DNA of 45,333 nt, from contig JAUZFP010000136.1 in assembly GCA_030838475.1 (NCBI GenBank), forward strand, positions 1 through 45,333, written 5' to 3'. The position numbers and the translations under genes are program-made. Source of the DNA: Actinomycetota bacterium (lineage in GTDB: Bacteria; Actinomycetota; Actinomycetes; Actinomycetales; Microbacteriaceae). The notes beneath the pieces were generated by a model. The model worked only from the letters and a program-made list of their open reading frames with translations, was not told the DNA's origin and ran no database searches. Of this stretch, positions 1 to 8,464 are shown one piece after another; position 1 is the first letter of the stretch; each line of letters begins with the position of its first letter.

Positions 1-59
1 TAGTACTTCAGGTCCCGGGCAACTTTGGTGTGCTTTGCCTTTTGACGGCCACGCCCCAT
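1..59 (-). CDS. DUF3073 domain protein, N-terminal fragment
   Basis: The reverse strand reads ATG at 59-57 and opens with MGRGRQKAKHTKVARDLKY before the window ends. This is the strongly conserved start of the small DUF3073 proteins of actinobacteria, which have no known function. A purine-rich ribosome site (AGAGGGGG) lies about 7 bases upstream of the ATG. Only about 19 codons are present; the remainder lies outside the window. The fragment is very basic, as is usual for the family. Confidence 0.85.
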   Translation of the reverse strand, partial: MGRGRQKAKHTKVARDLKY

Positions 60-190
60 GCGAGACCCCCTCTTTAGAAATGCGTTCAATCGACAGGTGA
101 AAAGCTAGCGATCACTTTATCACTCCCGGGTGACCACATCAGATCGGTACCCGGTCGCCGAAGCTTAGGCACGGGAAGTAACGTTGACGC

Positions 191-1285
191 GTGGCTACCG
201 CGGGAACTGACACGTCAGTCGTCGTGATCGGCGCTGGCCAGGCTGGGCTGTCGGTTGCCTACTATTTGCGGCGCCTCGGACTCGACCCGAACAACGATTT
301 CGTGCTCCTCGATCGCGGCCCCGGCACCGGCGGCGCCTGGCAGTTTCGCTGGGAGGCACTCCGAATCGGCTCTGCGCACCACATCAACGACCTGCCCGGC
401 ATGGATGAGCTCGGGGTCAGTTTCGAGACGGCCGATCGGACCATCCCCGCTAAGGAGGTCGTCGCCGACTTCTACCGGCGATACGAGGAGCACTACGGAC
501 TCCAGGTCGTGCGTCCGGCATCCGTGACCGCCGTGCAGAACAACGGCGCGAACCTCATGGTCACCTTCACCGACGGCGAGGACGTCCAGGATGTGACGAC
601 CGACATCGTCGTGAACGCCACGGGAACCTGGGGTGCCCCGTTCATCCCGTGGTACCCGGGGCGCGACAACTTTCAGGGCCGTCAGGTGCACACCAACGAC
701 TACGTCGATGCGAGCGAGTTCGCCGGACAGAACGTGGTCGTCGTCGGCGGTGGAACCTCCGCCGTGGGTTTCCTGCTTGAGCTCGAGGAGGCGGCCGCCG
801 AACTCACCTGGGTGAGCAGGCGCAACGTCGACTTCCTCGACGGCACAGAGCTCAACATGGAGGCGGGCACCGCCGCCGTGGCGATGCAGGATGAGGCGGC
901 CCGAGCGGGCCGCGCGCTCCCGAGCATCGTGAGCGGTACCGGAGTTCCGCGAACGCGTCGAATTCAGGCCGGAATCGACCGGGGCGTCCTGAGCCCGAAG
1001 CAGATGTTCAGTCGCATCGAGCCCAACGGCGTCACCTGGGCCGACGGCACGTTCCGGCCCGCGGATGCGATCGTCTGGGCGACGGGGTTCCGCCCCGAGC
1101 TTCGCCATCTCGCGCCACTCAAGCTGCGGGAGAAGGCGGGCGGCATCGTCGTCGCGGGCGGCTCATCCTGGAAGGACCCGCGGGTGTTCTTCGCCGGCTA
1201 CGGCCCGCAGGCCTCGACCATCGGGGCCAACCGGGCCGGTCGGCTGATCGCCCGCCAGGTCGTAGCGACGCTCAGCAAGCTCTAG
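191..1285 (+). CDS. FAD/NAD(P)-dependent oxidoreductase, flavin monooxygenase-like
   Basis: A 364-residue cytoplasmic flavoprotein. The FAD-binding Rossmann motif GAGQAG is at residues 14-19 and a second nucleotide-binding motif, GGGTSA, at about 186-191. The stretch FQGRQVHTNDY at 161-171 fits the flavin-monooxygenase signature FxGxxxHxxx(Y/F). ATGFRP at about 297 is the usual C-terminal ATG motif. Such enzymes use NADPH and oxygen to oxygenate sulfur, nitrogen or carbon in small molecules; the substrate cannot be read from sequence. The start is GTG after a weak ribosome site. The stop overlaps the stop of the convergent debranching gene within one CTAG tetramer (1282-1285). A disulfide-reductase-like enzyme is less likely because no redox CxxC pair is present. 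Confidence 0.85.
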   Translation: MATAGTDTSVVVIGAGQAGLSVAYYLRRLGLDPNNDFVLLDRGPGTGGAWQFRWEALRIGSAHHINDLPGMDELGVSFETADRTIPAKEVVADFYRRYEEHYGLQVVRPASVTAVQNNGANLMVTFTDGEDVQDVTTDIVVNATGTWGAPFIPWYPGRDNFQGRQVHTNDYVDASEFAGQNVVVVGGGTSAVGFLLELEEAAAELTWVSRRNVDFLDGTELNMEAGTAAVAMQDEAARAGRALPSIVSGTGVPRTRRIQAGIDRGVLSPKQMFSRIEPNGVTWADGTFRPADAIVWATGFRPELRHLAPLKLREKAGGIVVAGGSSWKDPRVFFAGYGPQASTIGANRAGRLIARQVVATLSKL

Positions 1286-3189
1286 CGTCCGCCGGCACCG
1301 GGAGGCATCAGTCCCGTGGTGCTTGCGTAGACGGCGATGGCGGCCGCCGCCGACCAGGCCTGCGGGCGACATGCGGCCGGGTAGGGCACGGCGCGAGCGA
1401 ATCGCTCGGCGGCGTCGCCGGAGTGTAGCTCGGGCATCCGATAGTCGAAGGATGCCGCTGCCGCGAGCAGACCGTCTGCGAGCTCCGCCGCGGCCTCGGT
1501 GAAGCCGGCTGCGGTGAGGCCGCGGATCGCAATCGCGGTGTCGTGCGCCCAGACGCTTCCGCCGTGGTAGCTGAGCGGCCAGTACCCGGCGGAGTTCGTC
1601 GCCATTGTGCGAAGCCCGTAACCCGAGCTGAGCTCGGGTGACGCGAGACGCTGTGCGACCAGCGCGCTCTGCGCGTCATCGAGGAGGCCCGTGCCGAGGA
1701 GGTGACCGATATTGCTGGTGAGGCTGTCGACCGCTCGCTTGTCGGCGTCGAGTGCAATCGCCGGGTAGGCGCCATCCGGGTCGTCCACCCAGAAGGTCTC
1801 GTGGAAGCGCGTCTTGAGGCGTTCCGCCCACGCGCGCCACTCCCCGCTCGGACGTCCGAAGCGCTCGAGCAGATCGGCGCCGTGCATGGCAGCCTCGTAG
1901 GCGTACGCCTGCACCTCGCAGAGCGCGATCGGCGCGGTCGCGAGTGTCCCGTCCCGCCACTGCACCGAGTCCCCAGAATCCTTCCAGCCCTGGTTGGCCA
2001 GCCCGCGCCCGGTGGTGTCGATGTATTCGAGAAGTCCGTCGCCGTCGGCGTCGGCGAAGTCGCGCATCCACTCGAGTGCCGCGGTCAGGTTTGGCAGCAG
2101 CGCCTCGACTTCGGCGTCCGGCATCCCCCACGACGCCGCGTCATGCAGGAGGCAGATCCACAGCGGTGTCGCATCCACCGTCCCGTAGTAGAGCGGCGGG
2201 ATCGAGATGCGCTGCGCCGGGAGGTTGAGCACGCCGCGGCGGAGCTCGTGCATGATCTTGCCGGGCTGCTCGGAGGTGGTGGGGTCATCGGTTGTTCCCT
2301 GCATCCCGGCAAGTACGCGGACGGTATCGGCCGCGAGCGTCCCGCCGAGCGGGGCGAGGAAGCGGGCCGCCCAGATCGAATCGCGTCCGAAGAGGGTGAA
2401 GAACCACGGCGCCCCCGCGGCCAGGAAGACCGACTCCGGATCGGCGACCGTCGTCATGCGGAGCGCGTCGAGGTCTACCAGCGCGCGAGCGACCCAGCGA
2501 TCGAGTCGATCATCGCCGTGCGTCGCGCTGGGGACGGACCAGTCCGCGGCGCGCGCCGCCGGGGCGACTACGGCGCCCTCGTCGCGCGCGACGACGCTCC
2601 ACCGGATCGACACGTCGCCGTCGGGCGGCACGGTCACGCTCCAGGCCAGCTCCACGCCGTTGCCGACGGGGCGAAGACGGGCGTCCGTGCGCAGCTCCGC
2701 AGTCACGGAGTCGCGGCCCCACAGCACCCGGCCGTCGCGAATCTCGAGCTCGACGGTGTCGGAGTGCAGGCCACTCTTGACCGCATCCATCCCGGCGAGG
2801 TCCGCCTCGAGCACGACGACGATTTCGGTCTCGACTTTCCGGGGCAGCCCGGACGAGACCGTGACCTCTTCGTCGACTCCGGTTGCCGTCGCACGACGGG
2901 TGTGTACGGCGCGAACGCGCGGATCGGGCGCTGCGTCATCCAGGTGCCGCAGCAGGCTGACGAACTCTGCGGTGTCCGCGCCCGGCGAGACCGTTGCGAT
3001 CGGCTCACCGAGTCGACCGTCGAAGCGCACCTCGAGCCGCGACACGACCCGGGTGTCGGAGAAGTAGACGCCGTCGATGGGACTCCCCCCGATGACGCCC
3101 GCATCGCTCGACCACGCCTGGGTTGGCGCACGCAGAACGATGGTGGCCGCACTGAGAAAAGGCTGGCGTGGCGGCTCGATCTGATTCAT
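1282..3189 (-). CDS. Glycogen debranching enzyme-type (amylo-alpha-1,6-glucosidase) glycosidase
   Basis: About 635 residues. The N-terminal ~230 residues are a beta-rich domain of the kind found in bacterial glycogen-debranching proteins. The rest is an alpha/alpha-toroid glycosidase with GRDSIW near 270, TVDATPLW near 340, NQGWKDSGDS near 399 and HGGSVWAHD near 542. The acidic residues of the last two blocks are candidate catalytic residues. It probably hydrolyses alpha-glucosidic linkages of imported or stored oligosaccharides in the cytoplasm. I place the start at ATG 3189, which shares a base with the TGA of the upstream permease (TGATG) behind AAGGAG; an in-frame GTG one codon upstream (3192) is possible. 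It is the last gene of the sugar operon, so its substrate is probably what the transporter delivers. Confidence 0.85.
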   Translation of the reverse strand: MNQIEPPRQPFLSAATIVLRAPTQAWSSDAGVIGGSPIDGVYFSDTRVVSRLEVRFDGRLGEPIATVSPGADTAEFVSLLRHLDDAAPDPRVRAVHTRRATATGVDEEVTVSSGLPRKVETEIVVVLEADLAGMDAVKSGLHSDTVELEIRDGRVLWGRDSVTAELRTDARLRPVGNGVELAWSVTVPPDGDVSIRWSVVARDEGAVVAPAARAADWSVPSATHGDDRLDRWVARALVDLDALRMTTVADPESVFLAAGAPWFFTLFGRDSIWAARFLAPLGGTLAADTVRVLAGMQGTTDDPTTSEQPGKIMHELRRGVLNLPAQRISIPPLYYGTVDATPLWICLLHDAASWGMPDAEVEALLPNLTAALEWMRDFADADGDGLLEYIDTTGRGLANQGWKDSGDSVQWRDGTLATAPIALCEVQAYAYEAAMHGADLLERFGRPSGEWRAWAERLKTRFHETFWVDDPDGAYPAIALDADKRAVDSLTSNIGHLLGTGLLDDAQSALVAQRLASPELSSGYGLRTMATNSAGYWPLSYHGGSVWAHDTAIAIRGLTAAGFTEAAAELADGLLAAAASFDYRMPELHSGDAAERFARAVPYPAACRPQAWSAAAAIAVYASTTGLMPPGAGGR

Positions 3190-4094
3190 CACTCCTTGAC
3201 CGCTCCGTCACTCGTGTTCATGATTTTGCGCTGGAAGACGAAGAACAGCACGGCGACCGGAATCGTCATGATCAGCGCGGCGCCCAGCTTCAGGGGATAG
3301 CGATTGGCCTGACCGAGCTGCCCCGAGGCGAGCGACGCCACGCCCTTCGTCAGAGTTGTGAGATTGGGATCGTTGGCCGAGATGATGAACTGCGCCAACT
3401 CATTCCACGATCCCTGGAAGGACAGGATGAAGATTGTCACCAGGGCGGGCCTCGCCATCGGGAGAACCACCGACCAGAAGGTGCGGAAGGTTCCCGCGCC
3501 ATCGATGCGGGCCTGCTCCTCGACGCTCGCCGGGATCGACTCGAAGAAGTTCTTCATGATGAAGACACCGGCGGCATCGACCAGGAGCGGGAGGATCATG
3601 CCCGGGTACGAGTTGTAGAGCCCGATGGTATTGAGCACCAGGAACTTCGGGATGAGCAGCACAACCGATGGCACGGCCATGATCGCGATCAGTCCGGCGA
3701 AGATGACTCCGCGCCCGCGGAACTGCAGGCGGGCAAGGGCGTACCCGGCGATCGAGTCAAAGAAGACCCGACCAGCCGTCACGAAGACCGTCACGATCAC
3801 CGAGTTGCCGAACCAGGTCGGAAAGGCGGAGTTCACGAAGAGCTGTTGATAGGCGGCCGTGGACCAGGTCGGCGGCACCAGGGAGATCGCATTCGCCGTC
3901 GCATCCGCTTCGGTCTTGAACGAGGTGAAAATCTCGATCAGGAACGGGTAGATGTACAGGATGCCGATGACGACGAGCACCGCGTACACGATCGCGTTGC
4001 CCCACATCTGCCGCGGGGTGAGGTGTTCCCGGAATTTCCGACGCTGCGGTCGCGGCGCGACCACGACCGGTGGCACTCCGATGGTGGCGGTCAT
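3189..4094 (-). CDS. Sugar ABC transporter permease, MalG type
   Basis: A 301-residue inner-membrane permease of the carbohydrate uptake family CUT1. About six hydrophobic helices are visible, starting with a segment at about residues 32-52 after a basic cytoplasmic N-terminus. The EAA coupling loop (EEQARIDGAGTFRTF) begins near residue 193 and is the docking site for the transport ATPase. It forms the channel with the MalF-type partner encoded just upstream; its ATG overlaps that gene's stop by four bases (4091-4094). No ATPase gene is in the operon. Confidence 0.93.
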   Translation of the reverse strand: MTATIGVPPVVVAPRPQRRKFREHLTPRQMWGNAIVYAVLVVIGILYIYPFLIEIFTSFKTEADATANAISLVPPTWSTAAYQQLFVNSAFPTWFGNSVIVTVFVTAGRVFFDSIAGYALARLQFRGRGVIFAGLIAIMAVPSVVLLIPKFLVLNTIGLYNSYPGMILPLLVDAAGVFIMKNFFESIPASVEEQARIDGAGTFRTFWSVVLPMARPALVTIFILSFQGSWNELAQFIISANDPNLTTLTKGVASLASGQLGQANRYPLKLGAALIMTIPVAVLFFVFQRKIMNTSDGAVKE

Positions 4095-5215
4095 GCGTCG
4101 CCTCCGGTCGGCAGCTCCTGGGGCTTGGGTTTCAGCTGGTAGAGCCGCATGCGTCGTTTCGACACCTTTCGGTCGCGTAGGACGAAGCGCTGCAGAATCG
4201 TGAACAACACGATGATGATGAAGACCAGGAACCCGATCGCCGCGCCCTGCCCCCAGTTCTGACTCTGGAAGGCGGTCGAGTACGACAGGTACGCAGGCGA
4301 AGTCGTCGTCCCTGCGGGCCCGCCCTGCGTGCCGGTGTAGATCTGGTCAAAGATCTGCCACCCGCCGATCAACCCCAGCGTGAGCACGGTAAACAGCGTC
4401 GGGCGCAGCTGCGGCAGCGTGACAAAGCGGAAGCGCTGCCAGCCGTTGGCGCCATCCACCATTGCGGCCTCCTGCACCTCACCGCTCAGGTTCTGGAGTG
4501 CCGCGATGAAGAGCAGCATGAAAGTTCCGCTCGTGGTGAAGATGGCCATGAAGATGAGGGCCGTCATGGCGACCGATGGCCCCCCGATCCAGTCCCACCA
4601 GGACACCCCGAGGAACGAGTTCCCCGTCAGGAACACGGGTCCGCTCTTGACGCCGAGACCGGCCAGGCCATCCTGGATGATCCCGCTGGGCTCGTTGAAC
4701 CAGTTCGGTCCGTTGATCCCTACCCAGGACAGCACGTTGTTGATCGCGCCCGACTGGCTGAACAGGAACAGCCACAGCACTGTGATGGCGACCGAGCTTG
4801 TCACCGACGGGAAGTAGAACGCCGTACGGAAGATGCCCCGGCCCCGCAGCACCTGGCGGTTGACCATGACGGCGAGAAATAGCGACAGGATCGTCTGGAG
4901 GGGAACGACAAGGATGACGTACCACGCGTTGTTACGCAGGGACTCCCCGAAGTTCTGCTCGGCCAGGCCGTCGCCGGCCAGGACCGAGCCGAAATTCTTC
5001 AGCCCGACGAAGTTCACCGCACTGGTGAACGGGCTCCCGTTGCCATTCCAGTCGGAGACGCTCACCCACAGCGCCATGAAGATCGGGATGACCAGAAACA
5101 GTCCGAGCAGGATCAGCGTCGGAGCGGTGAAGAGCCAGCCCGAGCGGGCCTGCCCCCGGTTGATGCCGTCGTGGTGACGGCGACCGGAGGAGGCCCGGCT
5201 CGCGAGCGTTGTCAT
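4091..5215 (-). CDS. Sugar ABC transporter permease, MalF type
   Basis: A 374-residue membrane protein with an N-terminal helix (about residues 29-50), a sizeable extracytoplasmic stretch and further helices typical of MalF-like CUT1 permeases. The EAA loop (EVQEAAMVDGANGWQRF) lies at about 245-262. It pairs with the MalG-type permease to move sugar delivered by the binding lipoprotein encoded immediately upstream, six bases away. ATG start at 5215. Specificity is not readable, but the debranching-type glycosidase downstream points to a glucose oligomer or alpha-glucoside. Confidence 0.93.
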   Translation of the reverse strand: MTTLASRASSGRRHHDGINRGQARSGWLFTAPTLILLGLFLVIPIFMALWVSVSDWNGNGSPFTSAVNFVGLKNFGSVLAGDGLAEQNFGESLRNNAWYVILVVPLQTILSLFLAVMVNRQVLRGRGIFRTAFYFPSVTSSVAITVLWLFLFSQSGAINNVLSWVGINGPNWFNEPSGIIQDGLAGLGVKSGPVFLTGNSFLGVSWWDWIGGPSVAMTALIFMAIFTTSGTFMLLFIAALQNLSGEVQEAAMVDGANGWQRFRFVTLPQLRPTLFTVLTLGLIGGWQIFDQIYTGTQGGPAGTTTSPAYLSYSTAFQSQNWGQGAAIGFLVFIIIVLFTILQRFVLRDRKVSKRRMRLYQLKPKPQELPTGGDA

Positions 5216-5221
5216 TGTCGG

Positions 5222-6472
5222 CTACTGAATCGTCGCCTGGAGGTTCTTCTGTACGGCGGCCAGGATCGTTTTCGGATCACTGGTGGCCAGGGTCGCGAGC
5301 TTCGAATCGAAGTCGGTCAGAACCGCGGCCGATCCCTTCGAGGCGGGCACTCCCTGTGCGTAGGTAGCGCCGTCGAGGAACGGGACGAGCGCTGGGTTCG
5401 CTGACTTCCAGGCGGACGCGGCGGACTGGATGGACGGCAGGACGCCGAAGGCCTTCGAGAAGGCCAGCTGCTGCTTCGCCCCGGTCAGCTGCTCCACGAG
5501 CTTGAGCGCGGCGGCCTGGTTCGGGCTGTCCTTCGCGATGCCCCAGCAGTTGGAGTAGACGAGCGTGCCTTTGCCCGCGGGACCCGATGGCAGCGGAGCC
5601 ACCGTGTACTTGACCGTCGGGAAGTCGGACGAGAGTTCGCCGGTCACCCAGTTGCCCTCGACCGTCATCGCGGCTTTGCCTGCACCGAGTGCCTGACCAC
5701 CATCGCCCTCGCCAACGGCGGACGCGTACTTCATCACACCCTCGTTGAGGAGCTTCTTGACGAAGGTCAGCGCGGTGACGTTTGCCGAGCTATCGGCCGT
5801 TGCCTTCGAGCTGTCGGCATTCATCAGGTTGCCGCCGGCCTCGACCATGAAGGCACCCATGCGCTCGTACTGGCCGTTCATGCTGAGTCCGACTACTCCG
5901 CCGGTCGTTAGCTTCTTGGCGACCGACTCGAGCTGGTCCCACGTGGTGGGGATGTCGGCGTTGGTCAACCCCGCCGCCTGCCACAGCGACTTGTTGATGA
6001 CCAGTTGCAGCGTCGAGAAGTCCTTCGGCGCGCAGTAGAACTTGCCGTTGTAGGTGAACGACTTGACGAGCGAGGGGTAGAAGTCGCTCTTGTTGGAGAG
6101 CTTGTCGCCGTAGGCCAGAAGGTCGCCGCTGCTGGCGTAACCAGCGAGCGCCCCGGTGCCGAGGTAGAACACATCGGCAGGCTTCCCCGAAGCGAATCCC
6201 TGCGCCATTTGCTGGTCGAGGTTGCTCGCCGCCAGAACCTTGGCTCCGGTGCCCGATGACTTCGACCACGAGGCAACGGCGCTGGTCACCGCGGTGGTCT
6301 CTGCCGGCCCGCTCGATCCGATGAGGACCGTGAGTGGCTTCTTGGAGGAGGTGAGCCCGGTGCCGCTTGCTGACCCACTCCCGCTGTTGAATCCGGTGCC
6401 GCACGCGGTGAGCGCTACTGCGCTCGCGAGGGCGAGTATGCCGGCTCCCAGCCAGCGATTGCGTCTTTGCAT
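5222..6472 (-). CDS. Extracellular sugar-binding lipoprotein of an ABC transporter
   Basis: A 416-residue solute-binding protein, first gene of the operon. It begins with a basic stretch, a hydrophobic signal and the lipobox LTAC with Cys24 as the expected lipid-modified residue, followed by a Gly/Ser-rich linker. The mature part has the layout of family 1 sugar-binding proteins. It should be anchored on the outer face of the membrane and capture an oligosaccharide for the two permeases. Start ATG with the ribosome site GGGAGAAG six bases upstream. Two palindromes upstream (6527-6540, 6561-6574) imply control by the divergent LacI protein. Confidence 0.93.
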   Translation of the reverse strand: MQRRNRWLGAGILALASAVALTACGTGFNSGSGSASGTGLTSSKKPLTVLIGSSGPAETTAVTSAVASWSKSSGTGAKVLAASNLDQQMAQGFASGKPADVFYLGTGALAGYASSGDLLAYGDKLSNKSDFYPSLVKSFTYNGKFYCAPKDFSTLQLVINKSLWQAAGLTNADIPTTWDQLESVAKKLTTGGVVGLSMNGQYERMGAFMVEAGGNLMNADSSKATADSSANVTALTFVKKLLNEGVMKYASAVGEGDGGQALGAGKAAMTVEGNWVTGELSSDFPTVKYTVAPLPSGPAGKGTLVYSNCWGIAKDSPNQAAALKLVEQLTGAKQQLAFSKAFGVLPSIQSAASAWKSANPALVPFLDGATYAQGVPASKGSAAVLTDFDSKLATLATSDPKTILAAVQKNLQATIQ

Positions 6473-6526
6473 TTCTTCTCCCTGGTGCTGTTGGCAGGCC
6501 TTCGGCGCCCGCTATGATTCCCTTGG

Positions 6527-6540
6527 TTTGATCGTTCAAA
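6527..6540. promoter_or_regulatory. LacI-family operator, proximal copy
   Basis: TTTGATCGTTCAAA is a near-perfect 14-base inverted repeat lying 55 bases upstream of the sugar-binding lipoprotein start and between it and the lacI-type gene. It differs from the second copy at one base. Its symmetry and A/T flanks around a central CG are typical of LacI-family operators. Its role as the binding site of the adjacent regulator is inferred. Confidence 0.75.
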
Positions 6541-6560
6541 TAGTCGCTTGCAATCCGGCG

Positions 6561-6574
6561 TTTGATCGATCAAA
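6561..6574. promoter_or_regulatory. LacI-family operator, distal copy
   Basis: TTTGATCGATCAAA is a perfect 14-base palindrome, 34 bases centre-to-centre from the proximal copy, so the two sites lie about three helical turns apart on roughly the same face of the DNA. It sits between the divergent regulator and sugar operon and could control both. Confidence 0.8.
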
Positions 6575-6685
6575 CTGATTCGACCATAGGCACGCCTCGG
6601 ACGACCTGTCAACGGGGTGGACGTACAGGTGCGCAATCGAGCGGCGGATGATAAAAGCACCGCCGCAACCGACGAGGAGGTAGGG

Positions 6686-7708
6686 ATGGAGCGTCTTCCC
6701 ACCGTTCTCGACGTGGGTCGCGTCGCGGGTGTATCGCGCCAAACGGTGTCCAATGTCCTGAATTCTCCCGAGGTTGTGAGGCCCGACACCCGCGCCAGGG
6801 TTGAGGCGGCGATCGCCGAGCTCGGCTACCGTCCGCACGCGTCGGCTCGACGACTCCGGACGCGGCGCAGCTCGACCATCGGAATCCGGCTCGATCCGAT
6901 GGCCAACGGCATCTCGGGATCGGTGCACGACCGCTTCCTGCACTCCCTGACCGAGCAGGCCGACTCGTTCGGGCTCCGGATCATGCTGTTCACGGCGCTC
7001 GACCCGCAGGACGAGATCCGGCAGATCCGGCGCATGCACGAGGGGTCGGATGTTGACGCCTTCGTCCTGACCTCGACCATGTTTGGCGACCCGCGCACCG
7101 AGTGGCTCGTGGAGCACGGTATTCCGTTCGTGACGTTCGGTCGCCCGTGGGGCATCGACGACATGAACGATCCGCTCCACCGGTGGGTGGATGTCGACGG
7201 GCACACCGGTCTCCGCCTTGCCACAGCTCATCTGCTCGCCGAGGGCGAGCGGCGCATCGCCTACCTGGGCTGGCCGAGTCCGTCCGGGACCGGCGACGAC
7301 CGCAGGCGGGGATGGCGTGACGAGATGGAGCGGGCGAGCGGGCTCTCGCGAGAGGAGCTCGACCGGCTCGATCTGAGGGTGGACGACGGGGTCGCGGAGG
7401 GCCGGGAGACGGTCCGCGAGGCGATCGAGCGCGGATCCCGGTTCGATGCCATCGTGTGTGCGAGCGACTCGCTTGCACTGGGAGCCCTCCTGATGGTCGG
7501 TCCGGACATCCCGGTCATCGGATACGACAACACCCCGGTTGCACAAGCGGTGGGCATGTCGAGCGTCGAGCAGCCACTCGACGAGGTCGCCTCGGGAGTG
7601 CTCGCACTCATCATGCGACCGGAGGCGGACGTCGATGACATTGGGCACCGGCTCATCGAACCGCGGCTGGTGATTCGCCACCCGAGGCTGCGACCGGAAC
7701 TCGGCTAA
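6686..7708 (+). CDS. LacI-family transcriptional regulator of the sugar operon
   Basis: About 340 residues. The N-terminal helix-turn-helix (residues 6-25, TVLDVGRVAGVSRQTVSNVL) is followed by a hinge and a periplasmic-binding-protein-like effector domain, the normal LacI layout and length. I chose ATG 6686 because AGGAGG lies seven bases upstream; a GTG at 6617 is in frame but would add 23 residues that do not resemble LacI proteins. It most likely represses the divergent sugar operon through the two palindromes at 6527-6574 until a sugar binds. Its stop TAA overlaps the stop of the convergent FluC gene. Confidence 0.92.
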   Translation: MERLPTVLDVGRVAGVSRQTVSNVLNSPEVVRPDTRARVEAAIAELGYRPHASARRLRTRRSSTIGIRLDPMANGISGSVHDRFLHSLTEQADSFGLRIMLFTALDPQDEIRQIRRMHEGSDVDAFVLTSTMFGDPRTEWLVEHGIPFVTFGRPWGIDDMNDPLHRWVDVDGHTGLRLATAHLLAEGERRIAYLGWPSPSGTGDDRRRGWRDEMERASGLSREELDRLDLRVDDGVAEGRETVREAIERGSRFDAIVCASDSLALGALLMVGPDIPVIGYDNTPVAQAVGMSSVEQPLDEVASGVLALIMRPEADVDDIGHRLIEPRLVIRHPRLRPELG

Positions 7709-8067
7709 GTCAGGAGAGTTGCCAGCAGGTAGCCGGCAGTGGCGGCCGCGAGCCCGATCGCGATATTCAGGATGACGCTGCCCAGCGCCGTCCGAAGCTT
7801 GCGTTCCATCAGTAGCTGGATGGTCTCCACGCTCCAGGTGCTGAAGGTGGTCAGTCCGCCGGCCAGTCCGCCCAGGAGTACGAGTCGAAGGTCCGGCGAG
7901 ATCGCGCCCGTCGTCGCGAGGCCCACGGCGACTCCGCCGATCGCGGAGCCGATCACGTTGACAGTGAAGACGGCCCAGGGCAGTCCACTCCTGCGGGCGT
8001 AGGCCATGCTGACCAGATAGCGCACGACGGTAGCCACACCGCCGACGACGGCCGCCGCCCAGATCAC
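7705..8067 (-). CDS. crcB: Fluoride channel FluC/CrcB, second subunit
   Basis: A 120-residue membrane protein with four hydrophobic segments, the FluC size and shape. Conserved blocks seen are GGVATVVRY near the N-terminus, the TVNVIGS pore-helix motif and GGLTTFSTWSVE containing the TTFS box. FluC proteins are dual-topology dimers that let fluoride leave the cytoplasm. It overlaps the first fluC gene by four bases (GTGA, 8064-8067), so the two are probably made together and form a heterodimer. Start GTG. Confidence 0.92.
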   Translation of the reverse strand: MIWAAAVVGGVATVVRYLVSMAYARRSGLPWAVFTVNVIGSAIGGVAVGLATTGAISPDLRLVLLGGLAGGLTTFSTWSVETIQLLMERKLRTALGSVILNIAIGLAAATAGYLLATLLT

Positions 8068-8459
8068 TCGTCGACCTCGATCGTCGGGGTGGCGTCCCTA
8101 CGCCAGCCGATTCGGAAGCCGAGCGCCGCCGCCCCGAACCCCAGTATGAGTGTGGCGACCAGGTAGCCAAGAGCGACCGGTACCTGGTTACTCGCGGCCA
8201 GGGTCACCATCGAGACCATCACCGCCGAGAAGGTCGTGAAGCCGCCGACCAGACCCGGCCCGAGTCCAGCTCGAGCCCACACGGGCACGACGGGCCACAG
8301 TCGGGACACGAGGATCGACAGCACGAGCGAGCCGACGACGTTGATCAGCAGCGTGGAGATCGGGAACTGGTCGTCGCGATGCGGAATGATCGCATCCAAC
8401 TGAAGTCGGAGCAGGGTGCCGAGCGTACCGCCGAGAAAGACCGCGAGGACGCTGCGCAC
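8064..8459 (-). CDS. crcB: Fluoride channel FluC/CrcB, first subunit
   Basis: A 131-residue four-helix membrane protein. It carries FLGGTLGTLLRLQ at the N-terminus, LLINVVGS in helix 2 and GGFTTFSAVMV in helix 3, all FluC hallmarks. It begins with GTG only five bases after the stop of the large permease gene, so it is probably co-transcribed with that gene. Pairs of non-identical FluC genes usually encode the two opposite-facing halves of one channel. No fluoride riboswitch is seen upstream. Confidence 0.92.
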   Translation of the reverse strand: MRSVLAVFLGGTLGTLLRLQLDAIIPHRDDQFPISTLLINVVGSLVLSILVSRLWPVVPVWARAGLGPGLVGGFTTFSAVMVSMVTLAASNQVPVALGYLVATLILGFGAAALGFRIGWRRDATPTIEVDE

Positions 8460-8464
8460 GATAG

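Noticed and set aside
1702-3300. Long plus-strand frame opposite the debranching gene, and a similar one at 8885-10540 opposite the permease
   Set aside because: Both are Arg/Asp-rich shadow frames with no family resemblance, lying across well-supported genes.
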